Shown: piece after piece, positions 1-30,599 of the stretch
Numbering within the stretch: the first letter of the stretch is position 1
Layout: every line of letters starts with the position of its first letter
Assembly (NCBI RefSeq): GCF_037392515.1
Contig: NC_090282.1
Span: forward strand, 34,151,054 to 34,215,053
Direction: 5' to 3'
From: Haliotis asinina
Lineage: Eukaryota > Mollusca > Gastropoda > Lepetellida > Haliotidae
Length of the DNA stretch: 64,000 nt
The notes under the pieces: model-generated
What the model was told of the DNA's origin: nothing
The model's database searches: none
Seen by the model: the letters and a program-made list of their open reading frames with translations, nothing else
Position numbers and translations under genes: made by a program

Positions 1-2639
1 GTTGTGTTCGCGTTGGGGTTGGTTATCCCAAATGTGTCCTCATCCCTTAGAACCCCAATCCGATCAATCACTCCTTTGCTATAATCAATGTTAGGTATCA
101 TTTTCTGATAAATCACCCTTCAACAATCCTTAGGTGTGGCCCTATATGCCATTGGCGTTTCACCCTTACGAACAAATTACGAACATTAGAACGGAACCTT
201 GAAGCTGAGTATGGGGAATCAAAGGAATAGGATGGCAGTACTGAAAATCTGAAGACCACAGACTGGTAAGTTGGTGATATTGCTTTATCGGTGCAGCAAT
301 ACTGTGGTGGTGGCGTATGGTATATGTAAACACAGAGTTGAGGCACTTGCTGTCTCAGGACGATTATGGCTATACAATATTTTTAGTGTTACAGGCAACA
401 CCTGAGCTGATGCTTCATCTGTCACTGTCAAATATATTTTGCATGCAAGTAAATACCATTATAACGTAAGTTTATCGTATTTCATTCTGTTGTAATATAA
501 CCTTCATGTGAAGTACATTTCTGATTTGTGTTTAATGTGTAACGCCATTCGAAAGTACAGTACCTGTTTGCTGATTAATAGATCTTGAAGTGAATACTGG
601 CACCATGTCTAACTACTGTTTTTTTTTTTCCTCATTTCATTACTTAGTCTGATACTTTGATACATATACACTGGGAATATGAATGTGTGAAAACATTCTG
701 GCTGAAACTGAAAGAGTATAATTAACGATCAAACAACAGAAAACAATTACCCTGACGAATTATACAGTCTTACTTTGCGGACATAATACTGACATAATGA
801 ACCGTATAGTTCTTGCTGGTTAAAAAAAATAAATCCATGTATCAAGTATTTAAAACACCAAGTTATCACTGGATACATTTCTAAAAATACTAGGTGATAT
901 TTTCAAACCTGAAACGTTTATTGCTAACAAGAATAATAAAGTATTACAATTTGCCTGAAAATGGTCACCATTGCTGCCATATCCCCAGTATGTATAACAT
1001 CTACCCATGTGAACTTATGTCTTATTGTGACTTATTCTGTACTTGTATTGTTGCATTATTTATTGTGTATGTGTCGACTGATTTGAATGAATAAAAAAAG
1101 TGTACGTAGTTTTAACATACGTTACTTTCTCTTTAGATTGTGGTCATTTGTCTTGACAGCAAAGAAGGATGTTCCACAAATGAAATGGACAGGTGTGTCA
1201 TATATAAGAAGCTGACATTTTAACATGCTGACCTATATATACATTACAGTGTGATTTAGATGTTACAGTCTATAATAGTATGAATGTTTAATTGTATCGT
1301 CTCTTTTCAAATGCCTCATCATGAACTGTATGGAAGTGCCAGCTCAACAAACCAAACTAAGACCCTGTTTATATGTCTTGACCCTGTGATCTATCAAAAG
1401 ACAGGTAAAATAGCTTTATGTATTCGTATAAAGGTACCCTCTGAAAGGATATCATCTGTCCTCATCAAACCACCTTCATTTATTCTTTGAAAAAGATACG
1501 GGTTGACAGTGTCAACTCTGAGAGGTGAGTATTGCCATGTGTGGAATTACCCATGCCAGACAATATCAAGATTTCTTGCAGTTTATGGCTGACTGATTCC
1601 GTGTAGATTTTACTGCACAGAGAGGTACGAACGAACAAACCAATAAATGAGTAAGTTTATTTGTCTGGAATGCAGAAGTGACTACGAATAACTATTCAGT
1701 GATCTAATCATAATTTTTTATATACACGTTTTTCCATTTACACCAGAATGAAATTGATTCTGAAAACATTCAAGATGGGGTATTCTTTTGCATAACGTAA
1801 TGTATTTTGCTTAAAACTTTACCCACGTTTTAATGTGCAGAAATAACTCCTTAGCAGTCACTGTGTTTTGTTTGGTTTTCTTAATTACAAGCATATTTGC
1901 CAACTATTTTAACATCAACGCTACGTTTCATTGCTATTAATGTTCCCCCAAAGCCTTCTTCTGGTCAATTTGATGAAATATTTAAACACTCAAATTACAG
2001 GTGTTGTGTGAAAATTATTATTGGCTTATTTTTGTACCGATTTTTGCGAATACCGTTTTCATTTGTCCATTCATATATGTCCATTTATATACATGTACAT
2101 ACATATGTTTGTTCACAATCAACTGGGAACCGGCTCTGAAGATACTGACTGGTTAATATTTTGTATTAACGTTTCATACATATTTGAACCAGGTGGGTGT
2201 TTCTTGTGGACTAAAGTCCCTGGGATTCACCATAAAGTGAGAGGTAATATGTGTGATGGGTTAACTAGAACTAGTGTCCGACTCATGTAATGGGGCAGAT
2301 ATCAAATAGCTCACTCAGGATATTTACAAATAATCAGCTATATTTTAGGGATGTTATACTTTCGTTTGATGTTTTCTAATGCATGATTTGGCTATGATCT
2401 ATTTGTTGTGTCCCTTTTCTTTATTTCTCTTTTTATCCTTATTGGATTTTTGGATTGACATGTTGTGCAGTTTGTGTGAACACTGTTTTGTTTTGTTCCA
2501 GTAACTATTTCGAAAATAGAAATGAAAACAATGTAGATATTTATATCGGTATTTCAGAATTTATATCTGTGAACTGATGACGTGGACGAAACGACCGACT
2601 TGGAGACCAAGTTTGTATTTTTTTGGGTATCCATGCAAA
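1..2639. other. Intergenic stretch, no gene recognised
   Basis: AT-rich sequence with only short open frames on both strands. I see no splice-consistent exon series, conserved domain or RNA gene. A short segment near 2578-2625 resembles the arms of foldback-type repeats, but I could not define its ends. Confidence 0.5.
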
Positions 2640-3470
2640 GTGCATAAACGTTGTTGCCTATTCCAGTGTCATTACAGCGCTAGTTCATGAACGTGGTAAG
2701 GACGACGTTAGAGAGATTGACACTTGTTAACTGTTAAAAAATTGTTGCATGGACAAACGAGCGGAGGTGGAAAAGACGATTTTATTCCATTCTTTTGATT
2801 TAGTATTCAGACAATATTTCAGATACAACACTCACTGGTATGTGTTTAAATAATTATACATCCCTAGTTCATGAAAATATTCAAGTCACATTAGACAGAA
2901 AACAATCATTGTCAGAGAAATGAAAAAGAATTAAAAAAGGTGGAGGTAGAGAAAGTTGAGATTACTTTTGATACATTTATTATTCCGGTAATAATACATC
3001 AACACTCACTGGTATGTATTCCAACAATTACACATAAATGGTTCATGAACACATTTATGTCATAATAGGACTGGAGTGAGGAGGTGGGGGTGATGGTGGA
3101 GGGGAATTCGTGGAACTGAAACAGACTGAACAGGACGAAGGGTGAATTGTTTTAATTCGTTCCTGTTTTAATACACTTAGTATTCGTAAAGTAATAGAAA
3201 AACACTCACCGGTGTCTTATTCCAACAATTACTGCATAGCTAGTTCATGAACACATTCATGTCGTATTAGGAAAAAACAATATCAGAAAACTGAAACAGA
3301 TTTGTTAAATGGGTGGAGGTTGAGAATGTTTCTGTTATTTGTTTTTACAATTTCAGAGTTCAGAAAATAATACATAAGCACTCAGCGGTGTTTTATTCCA
3401 ACAATTGCATACATAGCTAGTTTATCAACACATTCATGTCATAACAAGAAACAATATCGGCAAATGAAAC
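2640..3470. repeat. Degenerate tandem repeat, units of roughly 175-195 bp
   Basis: About four to five diverged copies follow one another. Each contains a core like AACACTCACTGGTATG (near 2829, 3001, 3199 and 3377), then TATTCCAACAATTAC and AGTTCATGAACACATTCATG. Each ends with a stretch like GAAACAATATCAG followed by a GGTGGAGGT segment. Unit length varies and indels are frequent, so the array is old. No coding potential is seen. Confidence 0.7.
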
Positions 3471-3867
3471 AGATAACAATAATAAATTTTCTACTGCAAC
3501 ATGACGATGCCCATGTCACATCAGAACGGATCTAGTGAATGTTTGAACTATTCATCCTTTTAACAGTAAAGTACATGCTCCAGACAACAACGTATAAGCT
3601 ATTTCGTTAATGTTTATATCATCTTGTATCAGAAATGGCCGTAAGGCGTTTGCACGTCGGGATATGTCCTGTTGGACGGAACACAATTCGAATAGATAAC
3701 AGGAAGGCATTGGGGTAAGCTCGAACTTTAAAGGAAATATGCAGTCACATTCTGGGCCATGAGATCAACTACCGCACACCTTCAACATGCTGCAGACAGG
3801 TGAATGTGATTTGGATACATACAGGTTCCTTCAACACATTGATCATCAATTCAAGTATAAACTGAAC

Positions 3868-4022
3868 TTAGGTGAGTTGGGTTTTACGCCGCTTTTTGCG
3901 GTAGTTCAGCAATATCAAAACACCATCAATGGGTTTCTGACAATGTGTCCATGTGTGGAATCGAACCCGCATCTTCAGCATGACGAGCGAACGTCTTAGC
4001 CACTAGGCTACCCGACCGTCCC
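3868..4022 (-). mobile_element. tRNA-derived SINE copy
   Basis: Read on the minus strand it begins with a tRNA-like head: an A-box-like TAGCCTAGTGG, then a B box in GGGTTCGATTCC. It ends near 3870 with the GGTGAGTTGGGTTTTACGCC tail shared by other copies here. Mutations leave only the promoter boxes and tail recognisable. Confidence 0.75.
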
Positions 4023-7000
4023 TAAATGAACTTTAAGAGCAGAGCACCACAGAGGTTGAGAGATGTCTTAAAGTTGTGAGTAGCTATAGTTAAGTCCTAA
4101 GGGGGTGGGTGCTGCTCAAATGTGCTGTGAGTCACATTACATATCGACAGATACTTGGAAATTCTATATTAGCGCACAGTGTGCATTGTGCTGTGTGACG
4201 AATGTCATAACTACAGCTTTCAAAGAAGTGCAAACAAACAGCACTTATAACAAATCAAATCTCTCAGCAAGCAGAGACAACTCTTACCATCGTATAACTC
4301 TGATCGTGACACATGTACACGGCAAACTCTGATACAAATGTATCTAATTCAGATATTGAAAATCTAACATATCAGGTACAATCTCAGTTACACCGGTAAG
4401 TAAAGTACATCAACACTATACCTGAAGAATATGTAATAATATAACGTAGCAGTTGTGGCATCATAGATGACTGGATAAACCATCTATTAGGTATAGATAG
4501 ACATTAGTCACATTCTCACTGTGTTTACAATACACATGTACCATCCATACACTGGTTGTCAAAGCACAAGGCAACTTGTGAATAATAGACACTTTTCATT
4601 AGTCTCACGTCGTTTGATCAAGCAAAGTTACATAATAAAAATACATGCATAGGCTTCTCCAAAAAGACTAAAAGGGAGAGGATGCTACCAGCTGCATTAA
4701 ACACTTTTGCGTATTTTTAAATTATCGGTGCAGATTTCGACGGTAGAGAAACATAAAAGTTTACCTGGCATATAAATGCTATTTTGTATACATCACACAC
4801 GTAGGAAAAATGCTTTTGAGCTAAATTCTTCGCTTGTATTTAAAAGAAAACTTAGCTCAACATTTTAAACAAGACGTTGTAAAATGACACAGCTGTACGT
4901 TGAAACATGCATGTATCGTCCTCGTGCTATTTAAATAGAAGCTGAGACGTGTCTACATTAAGCCACATCGCGTCTGTGGTCTCGAGGCATATTCCGCGTC
5001 AATACAATAATGCTTAAAACAAATACAGTAAGCTCTAACTTTATTTTATACCTGTGCGACGGACCGACAAGGTGTGAAATTGTATTTCTCCTAAATGTTA
5101 TTCGAATTCAAAGGTGTCACCAACCGTGCCATGAAATATGATCTAAACTATTTATCTCGGGAATAAAATTCTCCAAGCCAAGGTCTGTTAGTTACAGTGG
5201 GTTGTTGTGTACACGCACGTGAGAAGTTGCGCAGGTGGAAGAAGACAACAATAAATTATACAAAATATTCACAATATGTTCACAGGACCAGTTACTATGT
5301 GAGATGCCTCACACCACTGGATACATGTTATAGCATAGTCATCCGATTCCAATTTGGACCAGCTCTAACACCTAGTACATTAAGCACCTCTCTGCATCAG
5401 GATCTACATTGCATTGGTTGCAAATACAAATATATCTAGTACACAAACATTTAACACTAGTTAATGCCCCAAAGCTGATTTCAGATGAAACGCACACCTC
5501 AACACAAAAATTTGACAACGAGAATTAAAATACATGTGATGGATTGATTTTTATTGATTTTTGTTACGTTTTTTTTTCAGACATCAGTAGGAGAGGGAAG
5601 CAGTATATCTAGCGAATAACTAGTGATGTGACTAGTAAAGGATTGCTTGAGAAGCTACAGAAGCCGGATTCTCGGTCAGAGACTTCATGTGACACATTCA
5701 GATTCTGATATGGTGGATATGTGTTAAAACCTTCCTGAAGGGTATCACGTACTACAGTGTACATTATGTACGTGTGATTTGGGAATGTAAAACTGGCCAT
5801 AGCATCAGCATAATTAATGCAAAAAAGATAAATGCAACAATAATAAATGTTAACATGCTTCCACGAATGCCATCAAAAGGAACTTCAAAGTAGACCAAAA
5901 AAACAAATATTAGTATGCTCTGCTCCAAACAAAACAATCTCTGAGTAGTAAAACTGTTCAAATTCCTGAAGAAGAGAGGAAACATGTATCTACGTTACTA
6001 TCCCAGTTTGATTCAAAGGCAGACAGTGAGAAACTTAATCAAAACATTACAAGCTTGGCAAAAATGTGTCGTGGTTCAAACAATGTTTTCGTGGTTAAAA
6101 CGTCCTCGTGACGAGAGGAAGCAAAATAACAATATTTTGGTTTTACTATCACAGTGTGACATCAATGAATAAATAGATCATTATTCATAATTTCAAATTT
6201 ACATATATCCCTGACTATTTATGCCCAGTATAGTTAACACAAGGCCGAATTATAGAATTACAGAGCGATTAATATTGGTGTTATCGCTTGATTCCTTCCC
6301 GATACTGATGACATGTTTACAAATATAAAGGCACGCCTCTACAACGTTGCGAGTTCTATGTCAGTCGATGTATGTATGTATGTGGAGAGTATAATATATT
6401 TGCGTCCAATAAATGCAATGCAAGAATATCAGCAAAGTGGTATACAGTAATTTCGGCACCTGAAATGTTGTTAAAAATAAAATATAAAACTCCTGAAGAA
6501 TATTACAATATCTAACTGATACCTGCTTGTAGAACGAAGACGCCTTATTGTCACTGCTCAGTTCTACCGATTCACAGGAAAATTGATGTTTCATGGACAA
6601 TCAGTTTCATTTGTTTCTGACACAAGATCCCTGTTTTCGCCCAGCATCGCCCATTAACGACGGTGTCATCACCGTCATCATCGGTGTCATCACTAATTGT
6701 CAGTGATCCATTCATATGATTAGTGTTCAGCGCTGTAATTTTTTTTCATCAAAAGGAATTTCTTCCTGAGTATAGTCAAGATTGGGTATTCTTTTCCAGT
6801 GACGTTCTATATTCAACTTTAACGTCAGTCAACGTCTTTAAAAGACGTATAGTTACGTTGCACCTAAACCAGCTTTACCGCAAATGGTTTACTTCTATAT
6901 TAATGCAATCTATTGCTTGTCTAAACCAAATATTGTTCACCAAAAGCGACGGGCGATGTCCCTTAACTCGACTGATTCAGTTACTGGTAACTGATGCTCC

Positions 7001-7312
7001 TCTACAAGTGGTAGTGCGTATATCCATGATTATAACTGCCAAATAACTTCCATTAACACTAAATTGGAGTATGACTGCTTTCTCTGTCGTTATGTTCAAC
7101 ATACTAACGTGTTTGCGATAGTGTGGGTTCCAGTGGGTCCTCTTCTCTTGCTTTTGCACCTGTTTGAGATAAGTACCTTCCGAGGAGTTGGATACGCACC
7201 TGGAGGTTACTGACAGTATTTTGTCAATTTGGCTATTACCAAATATATATAAATGCATCAAGTCGGCATTTCCTCCTACATCAAGCAGGCAAGCGGTGAT
7301 GTGAAGAACTGT
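4023..7312. other. Intergenic stretch downstream of the CUB gene
   Basis: I found no convincing gene. A hydrophobic open frame at 5764-5985 (minus) lacks splice or family support. The part nearest 7312 should hold the 3' untranslated region of the CUB gene, but I could not pick a poly(A) signal with confidence. Confidence 0.4.
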
Positions 7313-26263
<18,951 letters not shown>

Positions 26264-26703
26264 CTTCACCCGGAGGATGTTAGCACAGCCGAGACGAGGA
26301 ATGTTATTTGTTCGTCTCTCCTCGTCGAGGTGAAGTCAAGGCTCGTGGCGACCTGGCAGTCGGTTCATTTGCACGGAGAACTGTTTACCGTATATCCTCT
26401 AGTAGACTCTGATCAGAATCGTTTGGGATGTCATGATCTAAATATGCTATCTGTATAAAGTCCATGTATTTGTTAACAGACCTACTGTGTACACTAAAAC
26501 CTACATTGTTATGGAACACGCTTAAACCGAACTGAAGGTTATATCGAATTGTGTTTGTGTCCCAGCCTCTGTGTCTTGCTGTCTGTTTTAGTCGAAATGC
26601 GTGGGGCACTTTGGAGAGTGCTTACGTGCACCGATGTTCTCTTACATAATAATATAATAGATGAGCCACTTATATTTTGTGCATGGAGGAAATACATCTC
26701 ACA

Positions 26704-26860
26704 AATATACGGGGCTTTGTGGTAACATTGTGGTTACAGCGTTCAGTCGTCACGCCATTGATCCAGGTTCGTATTGGTACACTGTGTAGAGTCTATTTCC
26801 GGGGTCACCGCCCTGATATTGCAGGAATATAGTAAACGTCATACTCACTCACACAGAAAT
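26704..26860 (+). mobile_element. tRNA-derived SINE copy, degraded
   Basis: GGCTTTGTGGTAACATTGTGG (A-box-like), GATCCAGGTTCGTATTGG (B-box-like), then GATATTGCAGGAATATAGTAAACG and an ACTC tail. Confidence 0.6.
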
Positions 26861-27807
26861 TTGCCGACAATATATTCTACATCCTGAAAACATACACAAG
26901 GCAAAGTTCTCCGGTAGTGTACTCATTACTGACCACAGGCCTGCTGAAAATGCGGCATCCATGTATGTATGAACTTGCGGTCTTTGGACATAATGGATCG
27001 TCAATCATTTAACAGTGAGGGGACATCCATCTGATTTGAAGACGGAGAGAATGTTTTACCTAGCTGTTACAAAAAGGCTGCTCACAGAGCACCATCAAAC
27101 AACTATTTATTACTATTTACTATTAACACAAACATTTGGATGTGTGGCCATTTTGCTCAAAAGAGACATTTTTTTTCATTCTTGAGGATATTCGAGAATG
27201 AGCACCGGTGTTATTTTGCACTTACGTTCTATACGTTTCATTACTAGCAATAGACAATTCTGAGCATCACTGTGAACAAACAAACCATGTCAATAATTCC
27301 TACAGATTGTGTACAGATTATACATAAGTTAAAGACGAAACAGCAGTCTTGACATACATTGCTATTGACACAATACTCAGCCAAATACAAGATGGGAGAA
27401 ACCATTGCTCTACCGTAACGACCGGTGAATATTAAAAATGTCGAGATGAGTATAAACGCTGCACATATTTTAAGTCAAATCGTGACTAGAATAGTACTGC
27501 AGACATAATGAATACATGACGTTATACCAAACTCCAGCAATCGAAGGCCTGTAAAAAACGTTGTTAAAAACTATTTTGTAATCATAAGTATAAAATTTAA
27601 ATATGTAACATAAACAGGGGCTATAGATGGAGAGAAACTGAAGGGAAATTACCTAAGTTGGGACTTACAGTATCTTAATGAGCTACTCGTGATGACCCCA
27701 CCAGTATTCATATCTTCCGTACGAGAACAGGCGAATATCAGCGTCAGTGTCAGTAAAAAGATGATGAATTAAATATTAATCCCTTGTGATATGAAAATCA
27801 ATACAGT

Positions 27808-27890
27808 CAAGCAAGCGTAGATCGATGTTCATGATTAGCGGATTGTCTGTCCTAGAATCGACTGTGTACATACCTCTTGATTCTTGCTGA
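27808..27890 (+). mobile_element. SINE fragment
   Basis: GTAGATCGATGTTCATG, then GCGGATTGTCTGTCC and a degraded GAATCGACTGTGTACATACC match the centre of the gastropod-type SINE. Confidence 0.55.
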
Positions 27891-27907
27891 AACCCTATAA
27901 CTGTAAT

Positions 27908-28050
27908 TTATGTCTTGTATGAAGGCATATGCACCGTCAGGATTTTATTATATACACGCACGCACGCACGAACGCACGCATTCACTGACACAATTATGCA
28001 TACCTACCTACCTTCCTACAGGCATGCGTATGGACATACACACATTCATA
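27908..28050. repeat. CACG/ACCT-rich repeat, left of the Tc1 element
   Basis: A TTTTATTATATACACGCACG tract leads into CATACCTACCTACC and GGCATGCGTATGGACATA. A similar stretch lies to the right of the Tc1 element (about 29640-29730), so the transposon sits within a duplicated simple repeat. Confidence 0.7.
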
Positions 28051-28288
28051 TACTGAACATCATTGAAAACGCACCACCTGTAAATTTTGAAATAAGGCAA
28101 TAGAATCTTTTGGAAATGGAACATTAATGGTGGGAATTTTGATAATAACACACTAGATCGTAAATAACGCTCTATGGTTAAAAACGGATCGTTCGAACAC
28201 ATCATCGAACACATCACATGAACACAACAAAATTCATGCACATCACACACGAAGGGCACAAATTGCATGCAGAAAGCATGCTGTTCAG

Positions 28289-28297
28289 GGGTATAAA
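28289..28297 (+). promoter_or_regulatory. TATA-like box of the Tc1 transposase
   Basis: GGTATAAATG lies about 70 bases before the transposase start codon and is the only TATA-like motif between the left terminus and the gene. Confidence 0.5.
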
Positions 28298-28359
28298 TGA
28301 CCTTCGGCACAAAACCGTTCTCATTTTCGCAGTACTTTCGTAAGTAAAGTTTTTTCGCC

Positions 28360-29373
28360 ATGCCAAGATTGTCACCAGAGGAACGAGAACAGGCCTTGGG
28401 TATGTTGCAGGTCGGCGCTTCAAGCAGAAACATTGCACGACGATTTGGGTGTCATCATTCGACCATTCTGAGGCTTGCTAACAGATACCAACAAACAGGA
28501 ACCAGCAGGGACCGGCAACGCCCAGGTCAGGCACGTGTTACCACCCCTCGTCAAGATCGAGACATTGTACGGCGCCATATTCGGGATCGAACCTTGCCCG
28601 CTGCCAGAACCGCCAACGCTGTCCAGGGTCGACGTGGTTTGATCAGCGCTTCCACCGTCCGACGCCGTCTCCGTGCGGCAGGGTTACGTTGTCGACGCCC
28701 TTACGTTGGACCCATCCTGACTGACAGGCATCGCCGTGAACGCCGACAATGGGCTGAACAGCATCGTGTGTGGTTGTTACGACGTTGGCATGGTGTGGTG
28801 TTCTCCGACGAGTCGCGTTTTCACTTGCGAAATGCTGACAGGCGTCTACGGGTATGGCGTCGACGGGGTGAACGTTATCATCAGGATTGTGTTGTGCAAA
28901 CCGATCGGTGGGGTGGAGGCAGCATTATGGTGTGGGGAGGGATAAGTTATCACCACAGAACCGCTCTGATTGTTTGTCGTGGCAGAGTGAATGCCGTTTA
29001 CTACCGTGACAACATTCTTCAGAACAACGTCGTTCCCTTCTTTCACCAGCATCAAGATCTGCACACATTTCAACATGACAATGCACGAGCCCACACTGCA
29101 CGTGTTTCGATACAGTATCTGGCTAACAACAACATTCCTCTACTTCATTGGCCTGCATTGTCACCAGATTTGTCACCCATCGAACACTTGTGGGATTACA
29201 TCGGCCAATGCCTCGCACGTCGTCCGCAGATCAACAACCTTGGGGAACTCGACAATGCCTTGCAGCAAGAGTGGAATGCAGTGCCTCAGGACTTTATTCA
29301 GAGACTTATCCGTTCAATGAGGAGACGTTGCACAGCTTGTGTTGCTGCTAACGGGGGCCATACACGCTACTGA
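28360..29373 (+). CDS. Tc1-like DD34E transposase
   Basis: A 337-residue protein, the usual length for Tc1 transposases. Residues 1-110 are basic and form two helix-turn-helix regions (SSRNIARRFGCHHSTILRLA is the first) that bind the terminal repeats. The catalytic triad is D150 in VVFSDESRF, D240 in FQHDNARAH and E275 in SPIEHLWD, with 34 residues between the last two. The conserved GGGSIMVWGGIS and ALSPDLSPIE motifs are intact. It cuts the element out and reinserts it at TA. No stop or frame break is seen, so it could be functional. GC content is higher than in the flanks. Confidence 0.96.
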   Translation: MPRLSPEEREQALGMLQVGASSRNIARRFGCHHSTILRLANRYQQTGTSRDRQRPGQARVTTPRQDRDIVRRHIRDRTLPAARTANAVQGRRGLISASTVRRRLRAAGLRCRRPYVGPILTDRHRRERRQWAEQHRVWLLRRWHGVVFSDESRFHLRNADRRLRVWRRRGERYHQDCVVQTDRWGGGSIMVWGGISYHHRTALIVCRGRVNAVYYRDNILQNNVVPFFHQHQDLHTFQHDNARAHTARVSIQYLANNNIPLLHWPALSPDLSPIEHLWDYIGQCLARRPQINNLGELDNALQQEWNAVPQDFIQRLIRSMRRRCTACVAANGGHTRY

Positions 29374-29566
29374 CTTTCCATTTTGACCCCATCTTTATTT
29401 CATTGTCAGCTGCATTAAATCTTCACTGTTTTGCTTGATTGTTTTTTGCTTCTTTTCTTTATCAAACATTGGTCTACACAAATATGTAAAATTTACATAG
29501 ATTGCTCACTTCTGCTCTTAGAAATCCACAATTTTAGGGGTGGTGCGTTTTCAATGATGTTCAGTA

Positions 29567-30313
29567 TATATACATACATACATGCATCCATCCACCCAGG
29601 CAGGCACGGACGCACGCACGCACGTACACACAGACATATATATAAGGGTTTTATTTTATTATGCATGCACGCACTCATAGCCACAAGCATGCATACCTAC
29701 CTACCTACAGGCATGCATCTGGACATATGCACTGTAGCTGTCGCTGTCCTCTCAAGTTTAATTCTCTGGGCATATAGTTGTCCCCTGGCTTCTTAACAGT
29801 AACGGTGGGTTATAATGTCTCTCTGAACCAAGAGGCCATGTGAGGCACCCTCACTGCAAGTGTGACAGTATTCACGGAAGACTTTACATTGGCTTGACAG
29901 CTATGTCACTTACATCTCCACACATCCTGGATAATGTAGACTCAGTTACATGTTCACTGAAGTGCATCATAATATAATAGCACAGTCTCCTATGTCTTTG
30001 CGAGGAGTATGTATAAAAAGTATGACTGTATAAAAACTTTGTGATGACCCCTCGACTCGAACTGCTTCACAGTCACAGGGTCCTGATGTAGAGTACTGTG
30101 AACCATTTTGAGTCGGGTCCTGTTCATAATAGCGGTCAATGACCTAAATAAACATCCGCGTTATGGTTGTAATGTTTCATGTTGTATCAAAGTATACTGT
30201 TTGTCCTGTGTATGCAATGAATATTACAACACACTTCACATGGGCACGCGCGTCGTGAAGAAATAAGCATTGTGAATACAAGTACATTGTTCATTTGGAT
30301 CATTATAATCAGC
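29567..30313. other. Simple repeats and intergenic DNA
   Basis: Begins with CATA, CATC, CACG and ACCT repeats (to about 29730) that resemble the left flank of the Tc1 element. The rest shows no gene. Confidence 0.6.
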
Positions 30314-30590
30314 TGTCTTTGATACAGCCAGCAACCTCCGTTTTCACGGCCCAGACCAGTCTCTTTCTGATGGTCTTGTTGCTGTTGTGGCAGGGGGTAT
30401 CGTCGTCGACAGTCGCCACCAGACGTTCACCGTGGGCGTACATCGTCCTTCATTTCATCATCATACACTGCATAGAACACCACACCTAGACACAATATAT
30501 CACATGGATGTGGACGATGGTGGACGGTGGAGATCCTTCAGACCTTTCATCATGCCCTGCATGAAACTCAGCCGATGCATGTGTTCTTAG
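30314..30590 (-). pseudogene. Decayed kinase copy lacking the catalytic core
   Basis: The minus strand matches the intact kinase at 36832-37665. 30314-30515 corresponds to the C-terminal lobe (residues about 189-255), and 30516-30590 to residues about 90-119. The segment between, about residues 119-189 with the HRD, DFG and APE motifs, is absent. Small indels also shift the frame. It is a dead duplicate of the kinase gene. Confidence 0.85.
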
Positions 30591-30599
30591 AGCGGATAG

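Larger units (their letters stand above)
26264..27907. other. Upstream region of the CUB gene
   Basis: Holds the presumed promoter and 5' untranslated region of the CUB gene (minus strand). No obvious TATA box at the expected place was chosen. A degraded SINE lies at about 26704-26860 and a SINE piece at 27808-27890. No other gene recognised. Confidence 0.5.
28051..29566 (+). mobile_element. Complete Tc1-like DNA transposon
   Basis: The ends are perfect 28-bp inverted repeats starting TACTGAACATCATTGAAAAC at 28051 and reading inward from 29566. Both sides carry a TA, the usual Tc1 target duplication (28049-28050 and 29567-29568). The element is 1516 bp with one uninterrupted transposase gene and looks whole. 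Identical termini and an open frame imply a recent insertion. Confidence 0.95.

Noticed and set aside
5764-5985. Hydrophobic 73-codon open frame (minus strand)
   Set aside because: Hydrophobicity alone is common in AT-rich DNA; no start context, splice sites or homologue visible.
28846-29094. Open frame on the opposite strand of the Tc1 transposase
   Set aside because: It is a shadow of the transposase gene with no family features.
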